Assembly (NCBI GenBank): GCA_020635435.1
Contig: JACJZU010000002.1
Coordinates: forward strand, 186,001 to 250,000
From: Flavobacteriales bacterium
Lineage (GTDB): Bacteria; Bacteroidota; Bacteroidia; NS11-12g; UBA9320
Reading direction: 5' to 3'
DNA: 64,000 bases
The notes beneath the pieces were generated by a model. It was not told where the DNA came from. It saw only the letters and a list, made by a program, of their open reading frames with translations, and did not search any database. This document shows positions 41,725-49,240 of this stretch, piece by piece. Position 1 is the first letter of the stretch. The number at the start of each line of letters is the position of its first letter. Position numbers and translations under genes: made by a program.

Positions 41725-43267
41725 TGTCCAATTTTATTTTTGCAAGGTTTTTGGCAATGCGTTCGTTGAGTTCGGCTTCTTCTTTGAGTTGTGCTTCAAA
41801 CTCGGCTTTGAGGCTGGTAAAGCGTTCGGCAAAGTCAAAGTCATCTTCTTCCTCTGCCAAGCCTACATAGCGGCCTGGGGTGAGCACATAGTCCAGTTCG
41901 GCTACTCGCTCTTTAGTAGCAGAAGCACAGAAGCCTTTTATGTCTTCATAGCTGCCATCGGTATTTCGCCAGTTGTGGTAAGTGTCTGAAATGGTTTTGA
42001 TGTCTTCTTCAGAAAGCACCTTTGTTCTTCGGTTTATCAAATGCCCCAAGTTGCGGGCATCAATAAAAAGAATTTCGCCTGTGCGGTTTCTAAACTTACC
42101 ATTGCTACGGTTACGGCTCATAAACCAAAGCGAAGCAGGAATTTGGGTATTCAAAAACAACTTTGCAGGCAGGTTTACAATACAGTCAATCAAGTCGGCT
42201 TCCACCAGTTCTTTTCTGATGTCGCCTTCACCGCCACTTTTAGAAGTCAATGCGCCTTTGGCCAATACAAAACCTGCTTGTCCGCTCGGTGCTAAGTGAT
42301 ACATAAAATGCTGAATCCAAGCATAGTTGGCATTTCCTGCGGGTGGTGTGCCGTATTTCCAACGGCCATCGGTACGCAGTAAGTCACCACTCCAATCACT
42401 CACGTTAAACGGAGGGTTGGCAATGATGTAATCGGCTTTCAGGTCTTTGTGGGCGTCATTCAAAAACGAGCCTTCATTGTTCCATTTCACCTGTGAGCTG
42501 TCTATGCCTCTAATGGCCAAATTCATTTTGGCTAGACGCCAGGTTGTTTGGTTGCTTTCCTGTCCGTAAATGGAAATGTCGTTGATGCGTCCTTGGTGGC
42601 TGGTCACAAATTCCTCAGACTGAACGAACATTCCACCTGAACCACAGCAAGGGTCAAATACACGGCCTTTGTAAGGTTCGAGCATTTCTACCAAGAGTTC
42701 AACAACGCTTCTTGGCGTGTAGAACTGTCCGCCCTTTTTTCCTTCAGCCAAGGCAAATTCACCCAAGAAATATTCAAACACATGACCCAAAATATCTGCA
42801 CTTCGGGCTTTGGCATCACCCAAGGCAATATTTCCAATCATGTCTATGAGTTCACCCAAACTGGTTGGGTCAAGATTTTGTCGGGCATACACTTTGGGCA
42901 AAACGCCTTTCAGCGAAACGTTTTCCTTTTCGATGAAGTCCATGGCTTCATCTACTGACTTTCCAATGGTGGGTTGCTTGGCTTGTGAGAGTAGATAAGA
43001 CCAACGGGCTTTCTCTGGCACAAAGAATACATTTTCGGCTTTGTATTCGTCTTTGTCCTCTGGGTCGGCACCAGCATATTCGCCTTCACCTGCTTTTAGT
43101 TTGTCATAGAGTTCCTCAAACGCATCCGAGATGTATTTCAGGAATATTAGTCCGAGTACTACGTGTTTGTATTCCGCAGCATCAATGTTTTTTCTCAGCT
43201 TGTCAGCCGATTTCCAGAGTTGTTTTTCCAACGGTTCTTCGGTTCCGTTTCCGTTCTTTTTTGCCAT
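41717..43267 (-). CDS. hsdM: type I restriction enzyme, M (modification) subunit
   Basis: A 516-residue N6-adenine DNA methyltransferase. The N-terminal HsdM_N helices (LEKQLWKSADKLRKNIDAAEYKHVVLGLIFLKYISDAF) are followed by the SAM motif DPCCGSGG (205-212) and the catalytic NPPF (284-287). The length is normal. It methylates the S-determined site and, with HsdR, completes the restriction complex. It is the first gene of an operon in which successive genes overlap (hsdM, RhuM, ORF6N, GIY-YIG, hsdS), which implies strong translational coupling. Confidence 0.97.
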   Translation of the reverse strand: MAKKNGNGTEEPLEKQLWKSADKLRKNIDAAEYKHVVLGLIFLKYISDAFEELYDKLKAGEGEYAGADPEDKDEYKAENVFFVPEKARWSYLLSQAKQPTIGKSVDEAMDFIEKENVSLKGVLPKVYARQNLDPTSLGELIDMIGNIALGDAKARSADILGHVFEYFLGEFALAEGKKGGQFYTPRSVVELLVEMLEPYKGRVFDPCCGSGGMFVQSEEFVTSHQGRINDISIYGQESNQTTWRLAKMNLAIRGIDSSQVKWNNEGSFLNDAHKDLKADYIIANPPFNVSDWSGDLLRTDGRWKYGTPPAGNANYAWIQHFMYHLAPSGQAGFVLAKGALTSKSGGEGDIRKELVEADLIDCIVNLPAKLFLNTQIPASLWFMSRNRSNGKFRNRTGEILFIDARNLGHLINRRTKVLSEEDIKTISDTYHNWRNTDGSYEDIKGFCASATKERVAELDYVLTPGRYVGLAEEEDDFDFAERFTSLKAEFEAQLKEEAELNERIAKNLAKIKLDSE

Positions 43268-43317
43268 TTATTTTAAGATCTTTTTTTTTGTTTCAAATTT
43301 CATCTTTTCGGTCCGAG

Positions 43318-43426
43318 CGTTGGCAACAAAACAGGCTCTTTTGGTTTTTCAGCGTTGGCTTTGCGTGTCGGCAAAAACCAAATGTGCCTGTTTGTGCGGT
43401 TGGCTTATTCAGTATGTTGCCCAACG
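43318..43426. repeat. long imperfect hairpin between the cyclase and hsdM
   Basis: In the gene-free stretch 43268-43549. Left arm pieces CGTTGGCAACA (43318-43328), ACAGGC (43331-43336) and TTTTGGTTTTT (43339-43349) pair with AAAAACCAAA (43373-43382), GCCTGTTT (43386-43393) and TGTTGCCCAACG (43415-43426). A central CGTTGGCTTTGCGTGTCGG forms the apex. It sits between genes on the same strand like a cassette boundary, not like a terminator. Confidence 0.7.
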
Positions 43427-43549
43427 GTTGGTGGTATGACCAGTCCGGTTTGTGAGCACTAGTGTTTTTTCGAAGATAGGATAAGAAAAGATAAAGACCT
43501 TCATTTGGTAGAAGCTACCCGCATTGGTTATACCGCAGGTTGTGCACCG

Positions 43550-44641
43550 TTAATCTGTTTCCCAAATTGGATCATTTACTTTAATAGATTTCAGGTTTAG
43601 TGAAGCGGTATAAGCCAATGCCACACCTTCATTCTTGATTGGAATGTCAACACTTGCAAAAATCGCCTGTCCTGGAAGATGGTCTTCAAGTGACTTTTTA
43701 GCGGCTAGATTTAAAATCGTGGTTCCGGCTTGTGTACCTGAAAGTCTACAGGCATATACAACCGGTACTCCGACAACTGTGAACTCATTGTGCTCATTGA
43801 CCAAGGAAACTTCACCAAAGTCAATGCCAATTCCTAACCCAATATCTTTAATAAAAATGTTAAATGAATCTTTGGAGGCTAGATAATGTTCATTGAAGAT
43901 TTGATGACAGTGTTCAGCCGCAATTAATGCCCTTAGAATCGCTTGCTCACCACTGTAAAATGTTGGGAAAAAAGCTAAAATACCATCTCCAGTAAACTTA
44001 TCAAATACTCCAAAATTTGCAAGAATGACATTTGATAACTTATTAGCTAAAGTGGTAATAAACTGTGAATAAAGTTGAGGTGATCTTGCCTTGAGCATCA
44101 ATTCTGTTGAACGTCGAATATCAATTGAAACAACAACGGCTTCACAAGTTCTTAAATTCTTAAACTCATTCCTAAATTTTTCAGAATCAAGAATTATTGA
44201 ACGCGCCTTTTCACAGATGCGTGGCAGTATATGATTTAGTCTTTCTTTCTTAGATAATTCCTGCTGAATTTTTTTAAGTTCATCTATTGTTTTTGCCTTC
44301 TTTTCATCATCTTCTTTTACTGCCTTTAGATTGTCAATTGATTCTTTGAGTTTGCCTCTCAATTCAGTTATTTCACTTTCTAACTTTAATTGTTTGTTGA
44401 ATGATGAAGCTCCAGTAAAATTGCTAAAAAGCTCAGTAAAGTCATCTGTGACAGCTGATAACCTACCAAAACTTTCAGATAGGTCGCTTGGGATAATTAG
44501 AGGTCGTGTGTAATCCTGAATTTGAATGATGTTTTTACTCAAATCAGGAAACTGAATGACTGGATTGACTTTAAAATCAGGAATAGAAATCTTGCCTTTA
44601 TCTGATTTCTTTTTGCTGTTTTCTTGATTTTCTTTTTTCAT
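43550..44641 (-). CDS. class III adenylate/guanylate (nucleotidyl) cyclase, Pycsar-like
   Basis: A 363-residue protein with no signal peptide or membrane helix. The N-terminal 80 residues look disordered, residues 80-135 are a coiled coil (LESEITELRGKLKESIDNLK), and residues 165-310 are a class III cyclase domain. Metal-binding Asp174 (VSIDIRRST) and Asp219 (FTGDG) are present. Lys215 and Thr288 resemble the adenine-type pair. Arg299 is kept, but the usual Asn of GxxVNxAxRL is Val295. This family includes the cCMP/cUMP cyclases of Pycsar. No protein with a cyclic-nucleotide-binding domain is adjacent. The CD-NTase and membrane protein are upstream, separated by a hairpin. Product and role are unknown. 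Confidence 0.8.
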   Translation of the reverse strand: MKKENQENSKKKSDKGKISIPDFKVNPVIQFPDLSKNIIQIQDYTRPLIIPSDLSESFGRLSAVTDDFTELFSNFTGASSFNKQLKLESEITELRGKLKESIDNLKAVKEDDEKKAKTIDELKKIQQELSKKERLNHILPRICEKARSIILDSEKFRNEFKNLRTCEAVVVSIDIRRSTELMLKARSPQLYSQFITTLANKLSNVILANFGVFDKFTGDGILAFFPTFYSGEQAILRALIAAEHCHQIFNEHYLASKDSFNIFIKDIGLGIGIDFGEVSLVNEHNEFTVVGVPVVYACRLSGTQAGTTILNLAAKKSLEDHLPGQAIFASVDIPIKNEGVALAYTASLNLKSIKVNDPIWETD

Positions 44642-44670
44642 GTTCTAGTTTAATGGTACACAACGGCCCT

Positions 44671-44778
44671 GGCTATGGCAAGTGCGGGATTTTGAAACGA
44701 ATCTTTGTCCGCCAGACCGAATATTATTTAGTTGTTATATCTTCATTTTTAAGCAGTCAGCCCGCATTTGCTATAGCC
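44671..44778. repeat. long hairpin between the CD-NTase and the cyclase
   Basis: Arms GGCTATGGCAAGTGCGGG (44671-44688) and CCCGCATTTGCTATAGCC (44761-44778) pair over 18 bp, with two positions as G-T. The loop is 72 nt. Short outer elements ACAAC (44660-44664) and GTTAC (44782-44786) flank it. It lies between two genes on one strand, as expected for an attC-like or cassette junction. Confidence 0.7.
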
Positions 44779-44799
44779 GATGTTACCTGCCGTATTTTT

Positions 44800-45582
44800 T
44801 TACCATACTATTTGACTCCAAAATTCCTTTTGCTTCGAGATTTTTGCCTGATTTATAATAGCTGACTTCTCGGTTTGCGTTAAGAGTTCAGATAAAATGT
44901 TAGTTGAATTAGCTGGGTCCACAATTCTTTGATTTAATGGATTACCCGTGTCCTTACTGAGTTCTAAGATTAAGTGCCAAAAATTGTCTGATAAACGGTC
45001 TGATAAAGTGGATTTGCCCGATAGAATATTTATCGTCAAATACTCAAGGTAGATAGAGGGGAAATCCAATTGATGTAGTTCACGCCAAATTTTCAAAAGT
45101 TTAATTTCGTCAAGTCGATTGCAGTTAGAAACATCCGCTATGTGTTTTTGGATATTTGTCTGTTTCCATGTCTGTTGTTTAGATACGTAAAGCCAATGAT
45201 TGTTAGTGTTTCCTTTATGCTTTCTGGCTGGAGTAATATCGATTTCAAGGTTACCGATATTTATTCTAAATGATACATTTTGTTTACGGACATTTCCATA
45301 TTCAGTACTTAGGCGACAATAAAGTGAATCATAAATGCTTTTAAGTCCACCATTGTTCTCGTTACATGAACTCGTCAATGAAATCATGTAATCGATATCT
45401 GAAGCAATAGAAATGGCAGTCCCTTTTGCCCTTGAACCTGAAGTCAAAATTTCAATGTAGCAAGAAGATGCCCATGCTTTAAGGATAGCTAACAGCTTGT
45501 TTACTTCAGATTGATAGGATGAAACATTTCCTGGCGCATACTTATTTAATACAGTTCTTAAGTACATATTGCTATTCATCAA
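44800..45582 (-). CDS. CD-NTase-like nucleotidyltransferase (CBASS-type)
   Basis: A 260-residue enzyme. The nucleotidyltransferase signature is Gly49-Ser50 with Gly54-Thr55 (GSRAKGTAI), Asp62 and Asp64 (SDIDYMISL), and a third Asp115 in LEIDITPARK. The last matches the hDhxPA strand of CD-NTase/OAS-type enzymes. The helical half includes LLKIWRELHQLDFPSIYLEYL, also typical of that group. These enzymes make cyclic or linear oligonucleotide signals on phage infection. It begins inside the end of the membrane-protein gene (11-bp overlap), so the two form a pair. Other template-free NTases (CCA-like) cannot be excluded by eye. Confidence 0.78.
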   Translation of the reverse strand: MMNSNMYLRTVLNKYAPGNVSSYQSEVNKLLAILKAWASSCYIEILTSGSRAKGTAISIASDIDYMISLTSSCNENNGGLKSIYDSLYCRLSTEYGNVRKQNVSFRINIGNLEIDITPARKHKGNTNNHWLYVSKQQTWKQTNIQKHIADVSNCNRLDEIKLLKIWRELHQLDFPSIYLEYLTINILSGKSTLSDRLSDNFWHLILELSKDTGNPLNQRIVDPANSTNILSELLTQTEKSAIINQAKISKQKEFWSQIVW

Positions 45583-46096
45583 AGCTTGTTGTGATTAAAG
45601 AATTTAGAATATCATTCAATAAACGCCCTTTGAAATTTACGACAACAGTGTTTGATTTATTTGCTATTTGGGGCATTGTTTCTCGTGGTATCGCTCCTGC
45701 TTTGGCTGATATGATTACGGCAGTCTTGTCACTCTTTCGAGCTGCAAAAATTTGTTCAATGCTATCATTGCATGATTCCCAATCGGCAAGTATGATGCTA
45801 TATGTTTTTATTTTATCAATATTATCAGGAGTTATATGAATGATATTTTTTCTTTTGAAAATTCCTGAGTCCGAGAGAGTTTCGTTCAAGGATGAATATG
45901 CTTCTGAATTGGCGATTATGGCAATTTTTCTTCTCCAAAGAGCTTTCCCTACTCTAAAAATTAGTGGGGTCAGTCCAAAAATCATGGATGTTGTTCTGTA
46001 GATTAATCCAATAATTGCAACAAGTACAGTAAATCCACCGACTACAATGAAGATCGGATGATTAAAAAAGTCGATTATCGGTTGGATGTATTCCAT
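45572..46096 (-). CDS. membrane-anchored protein with Rossmann-like domain, probable CBASS effector
   Basis: A 174-residue protein. Residues 14-34 are a transmembrane segment (PIFIVVGGFTVLVAIIGLIY), perhaps followed by a re-entrant or second one (SMIFGLTPLIF). Residues 55-174 are soluble and alpha/beta: RKIAIIANSEAYSSLNETL, HITPDNIDKIKTYSIILADW, DKTAVIISAKAGAI, NTVVVNFKGRLLNDILNSL. That strand-helix alternation suggests a Rossmann/TIR-like or receiver-like fold, but no catalytic motif is evident. It precedes the CD-NTase with an 11-bp overlap. In minimal type I CBASS a membrane effector is encoded next to the CD-NTase, so this is the likely effector; that is inference from context. Confidence 0.65.
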   Translation of the reverse strand: MEYIQPIIDFFNHPIFIVVGGFTVLVAIIGLIYRTTSMIFGLTPLIFRVGKALWRRKIAIIANSEAYSSLNETLSDSGIFKRKNIIHITPDNIDKIKTYSIILADWESCNDSIEQIFAARKSDKTAVIISAKAGAIPRETMPQIANKSNTVVVNFKGRLLNDILNSLITTSFDE

Positions 46097-46472
46097 TTGT
46101 TAATTCGTAGTTATTTCGTTTTTCATATGGCAGGTAACTCCCTTTTATCCGCACTAAATATCCTTTTTTCATGCCTAATGGGCTCTTATCAACACTAAAA
46201 TGAACCCTATCCCACCTCAAACAACATACTCCATTCAATATCTTCCAAACCCAAAGCTCACTACCACTCTCCCCCAAATTTCAGAAATTATTCGCTCTCT
46301 TGGTTCAGTTCAATCCTTCATTTGAAACAGAACCCTTCTTTCCGACCCTATCTGTCAATCAAAATATCAACAACCTATAAACCGCGCCTGATAAGCATCA
46401 TCGTTAGAGACCGACTCTGAGAAGGTAAACCAAGCCCGTGGCATGTATCTTTGCCGCGTTCAAAACCATAGC
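46097..46472. other. intergenic region at the right edge of the defence island, with a -7 element
   Basis: 376 bp without a gene. The 71-codon frame at 46062-46277 does not look like a protein. TATCTTTG (46446-46453), 19 bp before the maeB ATG, matches the Bacteroidota -7 element TAnnTTTG and supports the start at 46473. I find no clear -33 element. The region changes from AT-rich island DNA to core DNA. Confidence 0.5.
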
Positions 46473-48749
46473 ATGCTGGAAAAATTCAAAGAAGATGCGC
46501 TGCTCTACCACGAGCGGAACCGTCCGGGGAAAATAGAAGTGGTGCCTACTAAGCCGACGCACTCGCAGCGCGACCTCAGTTTGGCTTATAGTCCGGGTGT
46601 GGCGGAGCCGTGTAGGGCTATTGCTGAAAATGAGGAGGATGTTTACCGCTATACGGCAAAAGGGAACCTGGTTGCGGTTATTTCCAACGGCTCGGCGGTG
46701 CTGGGACTGGGGGATATCGGTCCTTCGGCTTCCAAGCCGGTTATGGAAGGGAAAGGACTGCTGTTCAAGATCTTTGCGGATATCGATGTTTTTGACATCG
46801 AACTTAATTGCAGGGACGTGGAGTCCTTTGTGCAAACGGTTAAGGCCATGGAACCCACTTTTGGTGGGGTGAATCTGGAGGATATCAAGGCACCGGAGAG
46901 TTTTGAGATCGAGGAACGCCTGAAAGCGGAACTGAATATCCCGATCATGCACGACGATCAGCATGGTACGGCTATTATTTCCGGGGCGGCATTGCTCAAT
47001 GCGCTGCAATTGGTGAATAAGGATATCGCGGAGGTGAAAATGGTGATCAATGGCGCCGGTGCTTCGGCCATTGCCTGTGGTAAATTGTTCGAATCGCTGG
47101 GTGTTCAACGTTCCAATTTGCTGATGCTGGATAGCAAAGGCGTAATAAGCACCAAGCGCGATGGTCTGGATCAATACAAGGGCTATTTCGCCCGGGATAC
47201 GGATCTGGAAACGCTGGAAGATGCGCTGAAGGGAGCGGATGTTTTTGTGGGTTTGTCCAAAGGGAATATCCTCAAGCCGGAGATGATCCTGTCCATGGCC
47301 AACGATCCGATCGTATTTGCCATGGCCAATCCCGATCCGGAGATCGAGTATGAACTGGCGGTGGCAACGCGTCCGGATATCATCATGGCAACCGGACGAA
47401 GCGATCATCCCAACCAGGTGAACAATGTATTGGGTTTCCCCTTTATTTTCCGCGGAGCGCTGGATGTGCGGGCCACGACCATCAATGAAGAAATGAAACT
47501 GGCGGCGGTGCGGGCTTTGGCGGCACTTACGCACGAGCCCGTTCCCGAAGAGGTGAATGTGGCTTATAATGAGAAGAATCTGCAGTTCGGCCGACAATAC
47601 ATCATTCCAAAACCGATCGATCCGCGTTTGATATCCGCCGTGGCTCCGGCCGTGGCCAAAGCCGCGATCGAAAGCGGCGTAGCGCGCAAGATCATTACCG
47701 ACTGGGATGCCTACGAACGCGAACTGCGCAGTCGTTTGGGGCTCGATAATAAGTTCATCCGCCGAATTACCGTACAGGCTCGTCAGAATCCGCAGCGCGT
47801 GGTTTTTGCAGAGGCCGATACTTATAAAGTTTTAAAGGCCGCTCAGGTGGTTATCGAGGAGGGCAGTGCCATTCCGGTATTGCTGGGCGACCGCGAGCGC
47901 ATCGAGGAGATCTGTCGCGAGCACCGGCTCAAGTTGCAGGGCATGACCATCATCGATCCGCGCGATAAGGCCAATGCGAAGAAACGGGAGGAATTTGCCG
48001 CCTTGTATTACGAGGAGCGCAAACGCAAAGGCATTACCATGCACGATGCCCTCAAGCTGATGCGCGACCGGAACTATTTCGGTACCATGATGGTGAAACG
48101 GGGCGAGGCCGATGCCTTCATATCCGGACTCACCAAGAACTACCGCTCGGTGGTTCTGCCCGCCCTTCAAATGATCCCCAAACTGGGCGATTATACCAAG
48201 GTGGCCGGTATGTATGTGGTGATGAGCAAGAAGGGTCCGCTCTTTTTTGCCGATACCACCATCAATATAGAACCCGATGTGAAGGATCTGGTGCAGATCG
48301 TGCGTTTGGCGCACGAAACAGTGCTGAAGCTGAATGTACAACCGCGCATTGCCATGTTGTCCTTCTCCAATTTCGGAAGTACCCGTGGCGACTATTCCGA
48401 GCGCATTCAGGAAGCAGTTCGCTATCTGCATTACCACCATCCCGAGATCGTGGTGGATGGGGAGATGCAGGCCAATTTTGCCATGGATCCACAACTCCGT
48501 CACGAAAATTTCCCCTTCAGTAAACTGGAAGATCAGGAAGTGAATACCTTTATATTTCCGAACCTCGCAGCAGGTAACATTGCTTATAAGATGGTTCAGA
48601 ATATTGGAGACGTGCATGCGATCGGGCCTATTCTCATGGGCTTCAGCAAGAGTATCCACGTACTTCAGTTGGGTAGTACCGTTCGCGAGATCGTGAACAT
48701 GGTGCATATAGCAGTTGCCGATGCCCAAAACAAAAAGCAATTGTTCTGA
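46473..48749 (+). CDS. maeB: NADP-dependent malic enzyme with phosphotransacetylase-like domain
   Basis: About 758 residues from the ATG at 46473 (MLEKFKEDALLYHERNRPGKIEV), placed after a -7 promoter element; the 46443 start is not supported. Residues 1-400 are the malic enzyme, which decarboxylates malate to pyruvate: LAYSPGVAEPCRAI, IPIMHDDQHGTAIIS, NAD(P)-binding INGAGASAIACGKLFES. Residues about 430-758 are a phosphotransacetylase-like domain (FAEADTYKVLKAAQVVIEEG, IRRITVQ). That domain is usually inactive and regulatory in MaeB. The length fits the MaeB type. The start of the GNAT gene overlaps its stop by 1 bp. Confidence 0.96.
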   Translation: MLEKFKEDALLYHERNRPGKIEVVPTKPTHSQRDLSLAYSPGVAEPCRAIAENEEDVYRYTAKGNLVAVISNGSAVLGLGDIGPSASKPVMEGKGLLFKIFADIDVFDIELNCRDVESFVQTVKAMEPTFGGVNLEDIKAPESFEIEERLKAELNIPIMHDDQHGTAIISGAALLNALQLVNKDIAEVKMVINGAGASAIACGKLFESLGVQRSNLLMLDSKGVISTKRDGLDQYKGYFARDTDLETLEDALKGADVFVGLSKGNILKPEMILSMANDPIVFAMANPDPEIEYELAVATRPDIIMATGRSDHPNQVNNVLGFPFIFRGALDVRATTINEEMKLAAVRALAALTHEPVPEEVNVAYNEKNLQFGRQYIIPKPIDPRLISAVAPAVAKAAIESGVARKIITDWDAYERELRSRLGLDNKFIRRITVQARQNPQRVVFAEADTYKVLKAAQVVIEEGSAIPVLLGDRERIEEICREHRLKLQGMTIIDPRDKANAKKREEFAALYYEERKRKGITMHDALKLMRDRNYFGTMMVKRGEADAFISGLTKNYRSVVLPALQMIPKLGDYTKVAGMYVVMSKKGPLFFADTTINIEPDVKDLVQIVRLAHETVLKLNVQPRIAMLSFSNFGSTRGDYSERIQEAVRYLHYHHPEIVVDGEMQANFAMDPQLRHENFPFSKLEDQEVNTFIFPNLAAGNIAYKMVQNIGDVHAIGPILMGFSKSIHVLQLGSTVREIVNMVHIAVADAQNKKQLF

Positions 48750-49222
48750 TGCACGTGGAATATCGCCTTCTGGAATTTGGATCGCCGGAGCAGATCGACA
48801 GTGTGCGTCTGCGCGAAGCGGTTTTGCGCGTCCCTTTGGGGATGAGCTTTACGCAGGAGGAATTACAGGCCGAAGCGGATGAATTACATGTAGCGGCCCT
48901 GGATAAAGCCGGGAAGATACTGGGTATTCTGTTGCTGAAACCGGTGGACGGAACCACCCTGAAAATGCGGCAAGTGGCTGTACGGCCCGATCTGCAGGGG
49001 AAGGGCATTGGCAAAGGTCTGGTGCTTTTTGCGGAGGAACTGTGTCGCTCGCGGGGCATAAACCGGATCACCTTACACGCCCGTGAACCGGTTGTGCCAT
49101 TTTACGAAGCATTGGGATATGGGGTCGATTCCGGACCTTTTCAGGAGGTTGGGATCCCGCATTTCGCTATGTCGCGTAAATTGCTAAGCGAAGAACAGGC
49201 GCATCGCGTTTCCGATCAATAG
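48749..49222 (+). CDS. GNAT family N-acetyltransferase
   Basis: A 157-residue protein of the GNAT superfamily. The acetyl-CoA-binding motif A is MRQVAVRPDLQGKGIGKGLVLFAEELCRSRG (Q/R-x-x-G-x-G/A), and the closing VPFYEALGYGVDS is typical. The substrate is unknown. Its start overlaps the maeB stop (TGATG), and the dxs start follows 18 bp after its stop. Confidence 0.85.
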   Translation: MHVEYRLLEFGSPEQIDSVRLREAVLRVPLGMSFTQEELQAEADELHVAALDKAGKILGILLLKPVDGTTLKMRQVAVRPDLQGKGIGKGLVLFAEELCRSRGINRITLHAREPVVPFYEALGYGVDSGPFQEVGIPHFAMSRKLLSEEQAHRVSDQ

Positions 49223-49240
49223 TTCACGATCCCGAAGAGC

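Noticed and set aside
46062..46277. A 71-codon minus-strand frame between the membrane protein and maeB
   Set aside because: No domain or hydrophobic pattern, it overlaps the TM gene start, and it resembles dispersed intergenic sequence.
46404..47597. A 397-codon minus-strand frame opposite maeB
   Set aside because: Antisense shadow of malic enzyme with high His, Gln and Arg content. It would also run over the maeB promoter element.
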